64,000 nucleotides of DNA from positions 692,001 to 756,000 of the forward strand of contig CAUEEP010000759.1 in the NCBI GenBank assembly GCA_958450365.1, in the 5' to 3' direction. Below the pieces are notes generated by a model, which did no database searches, was not told the DNA's origin, and saw only the letters and a list, made by a program, of their open reading frames with translations. How positions within the stretch are numbered: the stretch's first letter is position 1; the number at the start of each line of letters is the position of its first letter. This document shows positions 35,169 through 48,000 of this stretch, in pieces. The position numbers and the translations under genes were made by a program. This DNA is from Mesorhabditis belari. Taxonomy: Eukaryota; Nematoda; Chromadorea; Rhabditida; Rhabditidae.

Positions 35169-35537
35169 GCTGTTTGCCAGCGAAGAAAGAGGGGATATAA
35201 GCAAGGAGGGAAACGAAGAAAGACAAGAAAAGCTTAATTTTGAGTGAAAATTTGGAAAATTTTTTTTTGATCGCTTTTAAAGATTTCATGATCAAATTTA
35301 GTATTCTGGCGGGATTTTTTTGAATAAATAAGATAGAATAGAATACATTACATAGAATCCTTAATTAATAGAATTCTTTGCTCTTGTCTTCTTGCTAAAA
35401 TTGAACTTTTATGGTTTAAAAATCTTAATTGTTTCCAATTTTCTATTTCTTATTATTATTATTTTCTTGCTAGCTACTGGAAAATCTTGTTTTCTTTGTA
35501 GATTATTATCGTTTTTCAATTCCTTATTCAAATTTAC

Positions 35538-35859
35538 GGGGTAGGCTAATTTCCGGAACTGGGTCTTTTGCGCAACTGGGTCATTTGTGCAACTCCATAA
35601 CTTTCTTCTAAGTCGACCAATCTTTCTGATTTTGGTTTCATTTTGTAGATCTCAATAAGTGCAACAAAATGACACCAAAATCATAAAGATTGGCCAACTT
35701 AGAAGAAAGTTATGGCAAGTTGCGTAAACGACCCAGTTGCGCAAAAGATCCAGTTGCGCAAACGACCCAGTTGCTCAAAAGGCCCAGCTGCGCAAAAGAC
35801 CCAGTTGCGCAAATGACCCAGTTGCGCAAAAGGCTCAGTTCCGGAAATTAGCCTACCCC
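35538..35859. mobile_element. hAT-like fold-back MITE, family B copy 2
   Basis: Ends GGGGTAGGCTAATTTCCGG and CCGGAAATTAGCCTACCCC. An exact 8-bp target duplication AAATTTAC lies at 35530-35537 and 35860-35867. The right arm has an internal expansion of a 12-13 bp unit (CAGTTGCGCAAA). Confidence 0.93.
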
Positions 35860-36060
35860 AAATTTACTTCATTTTTAAATCATTTCTCAATTTCAAATGG
35901 GAAAAGGGTATAATTTTATTAATTCAACTTGATTACTATGAAAACACTTAGAAATTCTACCCTTTTTTCCATAAAATTCTTTCAAGTTTCAACAAAAACC
36001 AATAACTTTTCTTAACTTATAACCACAAAAATGTTTTTTTTTATTTTAGAGGCAGCGCAA

Positions 36061-39000
36061 ATGCGCTTACCGGCGCTGCTTTTGGCGGCGACCCTTGCCT
36101 CACTTTCGTCTACAATAAATGGCAAGTTATTATGGAAAAATTGGAGTTGGAAGTTGAAAAAAAGCAGATAAACTGAACAAATATAGAATTTAAACCTAAT
36201 TTAGACCTAATTCAAACCTAACTTTAAATTTTCACAAATTCTAGCATAGAATTCTTAATTAATAGAATCCTTTATTAATAGAATCCTTATTTAATAGGAT
36301 TCTTAATTAATAGAATCCCTAATTAATAGAATTCTTAATTAATAGAACCCTTGATTAATAGAATCCTTAATTAATAGAATCCTTAATTAATAGAATTCTT
36401 AAATCCTCTTTTTCAAGAAGGCTTCAAAAAGCATGTTTCAATTTTGAAAGGATTCGTGAAAGGAAATTCGAGTCAATTTTTTTCCACTTGTCAATTGATT
36501 TTTATAAAATAAAGCTTAAATAGAGCTTTAATAAAAGTTGAAAGCTACTTAAATAGAGCTTATCTTATAGAGTTAGGCTTATAGAGTTAAGCTTATAGAG
36601 TTAAGCTTATAGAGTTAGGCTTATAGAGTTAAGCTTATAGAGTTAAGCTTATAGAGTTAAGCTTATAGAGTTAAGCTTATAGAGTTAAGCTTATAGAGTT
36701 AAGCTTATAGAGTTGAAAGCTACTTATATAGAGCTTATAGAGCTTATCGTTAGCATTTTCTTTTGTCCAAAACTTATATTTCATTTTCAGGAGAAGTGGA
36801 CCTATGTAAACGACAACCATTCCGCGGTCGATGCCCCTCAAAGTACGTGCTTTTAAAAAAGCTTACCATTAGTTGAAAATAAAGATTTTTAAGGGGAAAA
36901 ACAAGAAACTTTGAAACATTAGTGCAATAAATAGTTCTAGTAGTTCTAGTAAGTAATGAGCAATAACTAGTGATTAAAAGTGAACCGAAAATGACTTAAA
37001 AAGATAAAAATTGATCAATAAACACTTTATTAAGTGAAAATTGATCAATAAACACGTTTTATTTAGAGAAAATTAAACAATAAACACTTTTTATTAAAAG
37101 GAAACCATAGATTCATTGATAAATTTGTTATTTTTCAACAAAAAGTAATAAAAAGATATTCTAAAAAAGCATGTTTCAATTTTGCATAAATAACAATCGT
37201 TTAAGTTTTGTTAATTTCGTTCCAGTTTTTTTTTTCGTTTAGAAGACTTACAGTCGGCAAAAAAAGTCTTTCACCATTGTTGTATTCTGTTGTTTACTAT
37301 GGTATAGACGACATTTAATGCCTTCTCCAAATTGATTGTTTTTGAGTCAGACTCACAGTTACTAAAAGTACAAACGGAGAAGGCGTTAAATGTCGTCTAT
37401 ACCATAGTAAACAACAGAATACAACAATGGTGAAAGACTTTTTTTGCCGACTGTATATCTTTTGAATTTTTCAATTCTTACACAAGATAAAATGAATATC
37501 TTTTCTAAAATCTTATTCAAATCCTTTCCAGAGATGGCACAAGTCAAATGCGATCCCAATTCGTTCTTCGGTATTACATGAGAGACGGGGAATGTGTCTC
37601 GTATCCATACGGTCAGTGATTACTCGAAATTTTAGTTCTTAATCGAATTTTAGCTATTTTATCTCAAAATTTAACGATTTTAATTTAAATTTATATAAAA
37701 CTTTAATCTGAATACGTTATCGTTCGATCGTTCGATCAATTGAAACACGTTTTAGCCTATTTTGTAGAGCAACTTTGTTATCATTTATAGAAAGTATTTT
37801 AGAATAGAAACTATTTTAGAATAGAAAGTATTCTAGAGTAGAAACTATTATAGAATAGAACCTATTTTAGAATAGAACCTATTTTAGAATAGAAAGTATT
37901 TTAGAATAGAAACTATTTTAGAATAGAAACTATTCTTTAAAAACTCATGTTTCAATTTTACTTATAGTTGACTAATTTAGCTTTTCTCTGAACGATTTCC
38001 CCTTTTTAGCCTTTTTAGCCTTTTTTAAAGCCTGTTTCCTCTTCAGATCATTACCTTTTGAGAGCAGAATATTGTCGGGAATTTTGAGAGAATTTAGAAG
38101 AAAGATTTTGATTGAAAGAGAATTGATATATAAAAGAAAAATGAGTCTCGCGAAAGTCAACGATTACCAAAAAGAAAACCATCGACATACACTTGAAATT
38201 GAAACATGACTTTTTTCGACTTCAGCTGCTAGTAACAAAAATGCTGAAAACGTCTTCTTTTTCTTTTAGAATTGATATTTCGAAAGAAAAATATAAAAGA
38301 TATGAGCTGCTATCATTGTTATGATTGTTATCATTGCTGCTATCATTGTTATCATTTATAGAAAGTATTTTAGAGTAAAAACTATTTTTGAAAAAGTTAT
38401 GTTTCAATTTTATTTATAGTTGACAAATTTTGTTTTTGACAATGGTGGCATTTAATATCTTTCATATTTTTCTTTCGAAATATCAATTCTAAAAGAAAAA
38501 GACGACGTTTTCAGCATTTTTGTTACTAGCAGCTGAAGTCGAAAAAAGTCATGTTTCAATTTCAAGTGTATGTCGATGGTTTTCTTTTTGGCAATCGTTG
38601 ACTTTCGCGAGACTCATTTTTCTTTTATCTATCAATTCTATCTATCAATTCTCTTTCTCAATTCCTTCCAAAATCTTTCTTCTAAATTCTCTCAAAATTC
38701 CCCAACAATATTCTGCTCTCAAAAGGTAATGATCTGAAGAGGAAACAGGCTTTAAAAAAAGGCTAAAAAAGGCTAAAAAAGGCTAAAAAGGCTAAAAAAG
38801 GGCAAATCCTTCAGAGAAAAGCGAATCCAAATACTAAAATCTAGAAAAAGAAAAGATTTTTCTGATTTCTTTGGAATGTCTCGCTTCTTTTTTGTCGAAG
38901 GGAACGGAAGGGAAAACGGGGTCACCGGAGCATCTCCCCTTTGCATTTCCTCTCTTTGTCGAATCTTCTCTTTCCATGGAATGGGTGATTAGGCGTATCC

Positions 39001-42000
39001 GATCCACCGTCGATCTCCTTTTCAAAAAAAAAGATCTCCCATTTTGAGTCGATCTCAAAAATGATTGTACTATCAGGGGTGGGGAATTAAAGTAAAAATT
39101 GGGGTTGGAAAAAATCGGGTTGGAAAAAATCGGGGTTGGAAGAAATCAAATTTCTCAAGCTAAGTCAAGCGAGGGCTAAGGTTTTCGGCTAAATTCAACG
39201 CAAGGTTGAAATTCCAGGCTAAGATCAGTTAAAAGCCATTAGCCAGCCATTAACTAGCCATTAGTTAGTCATTTACTAGCCATTAACTAGCCATTAGTTA
39301 GCCATTAGCTAGTCATTAACTAGCCATTAACTAGCCATTAGCCAGCCATTAGTTAGCCATTAGCTAGCCATTAGCCAGCTAGCCATTTTTAGCAATCCTG
39401 CTAGAAATGGCTTTTAAACTTGAATTTGTTTTATTTGGGTGTTAGATTGAAAATCAAGTACCGTAAATACAATAAAAGTTACCATAAATTCTCTAATAGA
39501 AAGCCACCCCTATAATGACGGGCGTAAAGTCGCGTAGTCTAACTTTGAACGTCCTGTTCTCTGCGTTGTTTTATGCTACAGTATGCGCTTTGGTGTCAAA
39601 TGATAGCCCTTGAAATCTAGTATTTTTTTGGTATCAAAAGTATAGCTGGAAAAAATTTGGGAACTGAGAAAAGAATGATTTTCTAAAAAGAAGTTAGACT
39701 ACGCGACTGTACGAGAAAATGACGTTCTATTAGAGTATTTATAATAGCGTTTATCCAGAATAGAGACGAATCGACGAATACGAATAAAAGAATTACAAAT
39801 GATTCGTATACAAACAAAATGTAGAACCAAATGGGAGGAGTGAAAAGAAAAGAAAATGGCACAGACTACGGAGAGTTTCTAGTGACAATCTAGACAGACG
39901 ATGCACTTTAGAAAACAATAATTTTATGGAAAGTATAAAAGACTATCTTCTTAAACAATTACTTAACTGGCAAAGAAGAAGGCAAAGATCAGAGATATCT
40001 CAAATTGAATCCCAAATTGAATCAAGCTAATCATAGACTTGGCTCTGGCCTAGTCTAGTTCTCAGCTCTAGCCTAGTCTAGTTCTCAGCTCTGACCTAGT
40101 CTAGTTCTCAGCTCTAGCCTAGTCTAGTTCTCAGCTCTAGCCTAGTCTAGTTCTCAGCTCTGACCTAGTCTAGTTCTCAGCTCTAGCCTAGTCTAGTTCT
40201 CAGCTCTAGCCTAGTCTAGTTCTCAGCTCTTGCCTAGTCTAGTCCAATCTGGCTTTAGTCTAGAGTAAGTAATAAAATCGGAAATCAATAAAGGAACAAT
40301 TTTAAACAAAAAGTATTCAGGACATTGTGCGAATGACGATTCGGAGCCGCGGTTGTTCCGCTACAAAGAGGAATGCGAGGACGCGTGTCTGAGCGCTCCA
40401 GGAAACTTGGGAACTCCAAAGGTTTGCTCTTTAAAAACAAAAAAGCTTAATGAAGCAAAAAAGCAAAAAAGCGTCTTTGGAAAGTTATTTTGTTAACAAT
40501 TAACCTTTTAACTAATTCTTTGCAAACTCTTTTTGTTTAATATTTCATGTTTCAAAAGAGAACTTAATCTGAAAAGTCTTTTAGGAGCAATGCCTTTCTA
40601 GTTTGTTTTTGATTAAACGAGATACTTTGTGCTCAAATTTGTAAACGCATCCTTTCTGGTGTACTTAGTTTTTCATTTTCTTAGCGTATTAGTTTAGCAA
40701 ATCTTTTGCTAATTGGAAAAGTCTTCTGAAATAATGCATGTTTCAAAAGTACAAGGATGAAAAGTTCTCTTAGCTGCTTGATTTTGATTTATCGTATTTT
40801 CTCTAATAGTAGTGCACCCCGGTGAGCCGAGTTGATGACTATTTTACGGTTTCCAAGCTTTCGTAGAAGCTCAACACTCGAATCTCCCACTAGATCTCAT
40901 CGTCAGCTACATTTTCCGACCTCACATCGATAGGTTCTGATAAGCGGTTCTCGAGATTTCGAGCAATTTAGACAAGGCTCAGGGTGCACTACTATTAGAG
41001 AAAATACGGTATATTTTCATTAACAGTCCAAATTTTAATAATTTTAACATTTTGCTAATCAAGTTGAGTCAATTTGCAACAATTTTTAACAATTTCTAAC
41101 AATTTTGAACAATTTCTAACAATTCAGGAGGCTTCCAAAACTTCTAACGATTTCGATTTAACCTATGCCACTCCACCCAATTGGGTTTGTTTCAACGAAA
41201 TTGTACAATGAAAATAAATATATTAACTTAAACTAATTCATACAACTAATGAATTTTAAGGTCAAATGACTCTGACTGACTGGCGATTAACTTCTCCATT
41301 ATTAGTTTAATAGGAATAAATTTGAAACAAGCTTTTCTAATATCAATAATTGGGGGTGGGACAAATGCGACCTTTTTTTTTGCTGGAAAAGGCCTTAGGA
41401 AAGGTCGTAGAGCTTCAAAAATGTTTTCATAGAAGGGAATCGTATGCGTAGATTCCGAATTTCGACAAATCAGACCTCGCTGACTCGTCAAATTTGGGCT
41501 AAAAGGCAAAAACTGCGGAAAAGCGTTAAGTTGCGTAGTTTTTGCCTTTTAGTCCAAACTTGACGTGTCAGCGAGGTCTGATTTGTCAAAATTCGGAATC
41601 TACGCATACGATTCCCTTATATGAAAACATTTTTGAGGCTCTACGGCCTTGCCTAAGGCCTTTTCCAGCAAAAAAAGGTGCGCAAATGTCCAGGTGCGCA
41701 AAAAAAGGTAGCATTTGTCCCGCCCCCCAATGCTAACACAATTCAATGCTAACACAATTCAATGCTAACATAATTCAATCCTAACACAAAAACTTTTAAC
41801 AATTTCCTATTTTTTGCATTAAATAAAATCCATTTTACTAACTTTTTTTTAGAAAAATCTTTTCTTTCTTTAATCTTTAATCTAATTTAATCTTTAATCT
41901 TTAATTCAAAGGATGAAATTTGTTATTGAATAGTTTTTAGGAAAGCAAAGTGACCGTCGCTGTGTCACAAAGTGAAACAACGGAGAAAACGACGACTGAA

Positions 42001-45000
42001 CGATCGACAACAACAACTTCTTCAACTGCTTCAACTCCATCAACTCCATCAACTCCATCAACAACAGCACCAAGAACTGGTAAGGATTTTAAAGATTGAA
42101 ATTTGAAATAAAGAATAATCTTACTTGCAAGAAGAAGCTTTAAAATGAAATTAAATTTAAAACTTTAAATTTTAAATAAAGTTCGATGACTTTCTTTAGT
42201 ATTTGAGTTCGATTAGCTTAAAAATCTTTGAGAAAAAGCTGTATAAAATCTAAGTGAAGATCTGAAAGATCATTTGTTGATCATTTGTTGGAGAAAAATT
42301 GTATAAAAACAATTACAGAATGCGAGCGTCGCCGAGCTCACCAAGGCGGGCTTATTCGTGGCGGTTTCGTGCCCGAGTGTACGGAGGATGGAGCTTTTGA
42401 GAGAAGACAATGCGAACCAAACTCACACTATTGTTTCTGTGTCGACTCGAGGGTTTGTCTGTTCTTATCGATATCGCTAGGCCACGTCTGTCAGCCGTCC
42501 GTCAGCTGTCTGTCAGCTGTCTGTCAGCCGTCTGTCAGCCGTCTGTCAGCTGTCTGTCAGCTGTTCATCTCGAGTTTCCATTTCTTTTTCCTTTCATTCA
42601 AAAGATTTCAGTTCAACTTCTAGTCTTCTAGCCTTCTAGCCTTCTAGACTTCTAGTCTTCTAGTCTTCTAGTCTTCTAGCCTTCTAGACTTCTAGACTTC
42701 TAGTCTTCTAGAAAACCCTTTGAACACCTTATAAACAAGTACTTAATCGTAAAATTCAGGGAATCGAATTGCCAAACTCGCGAATGCGTGGGAAGCCTGA
42801 TTGCGAAAGTATAGCCACGGCTGGTGCTTCGAAAACAAACGAATGTGTTGGTGGTGCAGTGCCTGGACCCTGTGTCAACAGTCTCTTAAGGTACTTGAGG
42901 ATTTGCAAAAATTTGCAAATTACTAGAACTGACTAGATTGGAAAGAAAGAAAGAAAGAAAGAAAGAATCTTTTTAATCGAAAAACAAGCACTTTAAAAAT
43001 TGCAGATGGTATTATGACGAGACGACGCGCAAATGCAAATCTTTTCACTATTCGGGATGCGGTGGAAATGGGAACAATTATCAGACGGAGATTTCGTGTA
43101 ACGAACGATGCGCTCCATTGCCGGTTGGATTGCCGAAATGTGAACGGGTGAGTGGAAAGGCGAATCGAGAGAATTTAATTGATTAATTATCAAGATGAAA
43201 CTCTGGGACCTAGTCAAAATAGCGCCGCCAAAACAGCGCCATTCAAAACAGCGCCATTCAAAACAGCGCCATTCAAAACAGCGCCGTCCAAAACAGCGCC
43301 ATTCAAAACAGCGCCATTCAAAACAGCGTCGCCAAACGGCGCATTCAAAACAGCGCCATTCAAAACAGCGTCGCCAAAACAGCGCCATTCAAAACAGCGC
43401 CATTCAAAACAGCGTCGTTCAAAACAGTGCCATTCAAAACAGCGCCATTCAAAACAGCGTCGCCAAAACAGCGTCATTCAAAACAGCGTCGCCAAAACAG
43501 CGTCATTCAAAACAGCGTCGCCAAAACAGCGCCATTCAAAACACGATATTACATTGAATATCTAGATTTAATATCTAGATATTCAATATATCAAATTTCC
43601 CCAATCATTTCAGAGATAAATTCTAGGGAGAACCGCTGAAAACGGTGATTGGAGCACCAATCAATTGCGCAAAGAGAGATTGCCCGTCCGGCTACGAATG
43701 CTCAGTGGTGCAAGGCAGTAGTGTTTGTTGTCCGCAAAATGATAAAGGAGGTGAGTGAAGTGTTCTTCTAAAAGCTTGAAGTGGAGCTTGAGCTTCTAAA
43801 ACAACAAGAAAAACTAAACAATTAAAGGTTAAGCAATTTGAAACTTGAGTTTATTTTTCTTTCAGTTGGCGCATTGGATTCGGGTCGACCAGCCGACGTG
43901 TGTCAAATGTCGAAAGAGAGGGGACCTTGTGATCACTATGAGCTACGATTCTATTACAATCCAGAGTCGAAGGCGAGTTGCATTTGAGTTATTAAAGCTA
44001 TCCTGTAGAATAAAGCTGATCAAAGCTTGTCAAAGCTTGTTAAAGCTTGCCAATGCATCTCAAAGCTTGCCAATGCATCTCAAAGCTTGCCAAAGCTTGC
44101 CAAAGCTTCTCAAAGCTTGTCAAAGCTTATCAAAGCTCGTCAAAGCTTCTCAAGGCTCGTCAAAGCTTCTCAAGGCTCGTCAAAGCTTCTCAAAGCTTTT
44201 CCCAAAGCTGATAGCTTATAATTGGCATTGAAAAGACACCATTAAACTAGATAGCTTTGAAAATTTGCATTTAAAATAGTAAATCAATCAATTTTACGCA
44301 ATTATGCCACCTTTCCATCTTTTTAAGTCAAATTTTGATTCACTTTCAAGCAAATTCAAAAGTGATTAGATCAAAAAGTTATTAGATGGACAAAATCGGA
44401 TTACAGTAATCACAAAATGAATAGTAAAAAAATAGTAAAAACTTTTAAACTACTTGAACAATTGATCAATTGTTACTCAACAATAATCAACAATTGATCC
44501 TTTAGGAATGCAAATATTTCTTCTACGGTGGTTGCGAGGGAAATGGAAATAATTTCGAGAAAGTCGAAGAATGCGAACACAGATGCAATGTGACAAGGGT
44601 AAGTGATTTGGGGAAAATAAAAGCACAGAATAGTTGTAAATTGTTAAATTGTTTTTGTACAATTGTACAATTGAGAAGAAAATGCATCAATTAAACCAGA
44701 AAAAGCTTTTTTTAATTTTAAAGTTGATTTGAAAAGTTGATGTTTCAAAATATTTAATTTTAAAGCTTAGAAGGACTAACTAGTATAGTCTAGAATTTTT
44801 TTTATGAAAAACCATTTTAGAATTCTAAATCTGATTGACAAGATTTGATTTGATTTTACGATTTGATTGTTTAGATAGATTTAGACTGATTTGATTTTCT
44901 TTTCAAAATATCTAGTTTCAAAATTGTTAGCTTAAAGAGTGGACAGTTATGGTTAACGATCGATCATTTTTGGATCGATCGATCTGGTAATGTTACCTTA

Positions 45001-48000
45001 AAGAGTGTACAGCTATAGTTAATGCTTGATTTGATCATTTTGAATCGAGCGATCTGGTCATGCTCCTTAAAGAGGGTTCAGCTATGGTTAATGCTTGATC
45101 TGATCATTTTTGAATAGATCGATCTGGTCATGCTCCTTAAAGAGGGTACAGCTATGGTTAATGATCGATCATTTTGAATCGATCGATCTGGTCATGCTCC
45201 TTAAAGAAGGTACAGCTATGGTTAATGCTTGATTTGATCAGTTTTGAATCGATCGATCTGGCCATGCTCCTTAAAGAGGGTACAGCTATAGTTAATGCTC
45301 GATCTGATCATTTTTGAATCGATCGATCTGGCCATGCTCCTTAAAGAGGGTACAGCTATGGTTAATGCTTAGCTAGCTATGATCGATCTAATCATTTTTC
45401 ATCATGAATTTTTAGGCACCCCGTTGGGGCACCGTCTCGCATCCATTGAATCCAAATCAGCCACAAGGAACGATTCCCGGGATTCGCGTTTCTCAGACAA
45501 CAAGAAGAAATCACCCAACAACAGCCACGACGACCACACAACGCACGACACATACAACAACAACGTCAGAATACAGTTTAAAGCCTAAAAAAATGAAGAA
45601 AACTCGTGAAACAGTTTAGTAAAACTGAGTAAAGCTAATTAACAAGTAAAACTAACAAATTTTACTGAGTAAACTCATTTTAATCTTATTAACCTTTTTT
45701 TAAAAGCACTAATTAAAATCATTGAGAAGTTGAGTGCTTTTAATGTCTCTTTATGGGCAAAAGCATCACCGCTTTTATTTACAAAGAAAAAGAATGAAAA
45801 GACTTTTTGAAAAGCCTTTTTGAACTTCAGATGAGTCAACGATGGCCTTAATTCTTCTTATAGCCAACCGATTAAGCTAAAAATAGAAATATATAATGTA
45901 AAAGTGTTTTAAAAATGTAATTATAAAAAAGTATTAAGTAAATTGACAAATTTTAGACTTAATTTGACTCATCTAAAGTTCAAAAAGGCTTTTCAAAAAA
46001 TCTTTTCATTCTTTTTCTTTTTATATATGTCGTAGCCGATTATGAATGAAATTTTGGTTCTTTTCCAATATCGGGGGAGCGGTCCGAAAATCGGGAGGAG
46101 CGAAAGGAAAATCGGGGGAGCAAATTTTGCCCCCTCGAAAAATGCATTTCTGGGACTTTTATTTTAACTGCAACGTTTTTTTTTAATTTTTTGGCAGCGC
46201 TACATATGTCCTATATTATCCAAAGTACTGCCATAAAATCCGCGAATTACCCGTTATTCTCACAACCTTTATATTAGATCACAAAAGTGACTTAAATATC
46301 TAACACCAAACATACCTCTACCTTCCCTATCGGCCGCCTTCTCTTTTTGCCGAACGCTCCACAATCCCGAACGAACGAATGGCTATCTAAAAATTTATTC
46401 ATTAATAGTATAATTGATCATAACAACGAAAGAAATGTAAGCGAAGTAACCAAAACAAAAAGAAAAGTAACCAAAATAAAACAAAAGTAACCAAAACAAA
46501 ACCTTTCCTTTCGCTTTTTTCTTTGGATAATATAGGACATATGTAGTGCTGCCAAAAAATTAAAAAAAAAACGTTGCAGTTAAAATAAAAGTCCCAGAAA
46601 TGCATTTTTCGAGGGGGCAAAATTTGCTCCCCCGATTTTCCTTTCCGCTCCCCCGATAATCGGACCGCTCCCCCGATATTGGAAAAGAACCGAATTTTTT
46701 TGGCAAATCTTTCTAGTAGAGCAACCCTTTAATGTATGAGGACAATATTATATCATCTTGTAGCGAATTCAATTCTGCGTCGATTGGTACCAAATTTGTG
46801 AGTTTAGGTTAAAAATTGCCGGCGCTACAACGTTTCATTCAAAATCGGCGGGACTCCCGTAGCCGATTATGAATGAGTGGGTCTAGGAGCGTCAAACCAT
46901 CAAGTATTTAGTATCATTCAACGCAGAATCATTGATAATTATGTTAAATTTTTCAAAATTAGCAAGATTTGATGAAAAGAAAAAAAAATTAGAGCAAAAA
47001 ACTGTTTGTTCAAGAGAAAACTTTGAGGCCCCATTATTTGTGTTCTTTTTATCCAATCTTTCTAATTTCAAAAATTTAACATAATTATCAATGATTCTGC
47101 GTTGAATGATACTAAATACTTGATGGTTGGACGCTCCTAGACCCACTCATTCATAATCGGCTACGACATATCTATTATACTTTTGTTTAAAACCATTAAA
47201 TTGATTAATTGAATTAATTAAATTAATTATTTTATTAGAAAGATTATTCTAAAAGATTATTCTAAAAGAAAACTGACTTATATAAGTTTTCTTTATTTTT
47301 TTTTCAGCCAAAAACCCAGCACAACTCGTTCCACCACTCCAGCTCCTCTTCAAAACGTTTTCTCGTTGAAGCCACAACAACCGGAACCGGATTTGACTCT
47401 TCTCGAGAGTGAGTGAAGAGTTGAGAACTTGTAGAAAACTTGTAGAAACTTGTAGAAATGTAGAAGTAAAATTTCATTGAATTGATAAATTTATATGTTA
47501 GCAGTTTTTTTAGAGTTTAAATCTAATAGATTAGAGTATTCAGAAAGTTTCTTTGACTCAATGCCGAATCTCGGACTAGAATCGGTTTCGTAATTCGGTT
47601 TCATTTAATGTAAAACATCAGTAAACATCAGCAAACATCAGTAAGCATCAGTAAGCATCTGTAAACATTAGTAAGCATCAGTAAGCATCAGTAAGCATCA
47701 GTAAGCATCAGTAAGCATCTGTAAACATCAGTAAACATCAGTAAACATCAGTAAACATTAGTAAACCTTAGTAAACATCAGTAAGCATCAGTAAAAATCA
47801 GTTAAACATCAGTTTAACGTAAAAATGCGTAAAGCTTTTAAAGTTACCTGTTTCACATAACTTTTAACGTTTAAAAATTTTTCAGCAGAAAATAATTTCT
47901 TTAGTTGACGACGGTGAGAAAATTCTTCCTTTATTCACTGGTTTTTTTGTAGGTTTGAAGAAAAAAAAATACATTGTGACGTCTAAAGCATGAATTAAAA

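Noticed and set aside
43179..43639. Several 100-130 codon frames on both strands
   Set aside because: All lie in the 15-bp minisatellite, whose period keeps frames open; the region is an intron between two well-supported exons.
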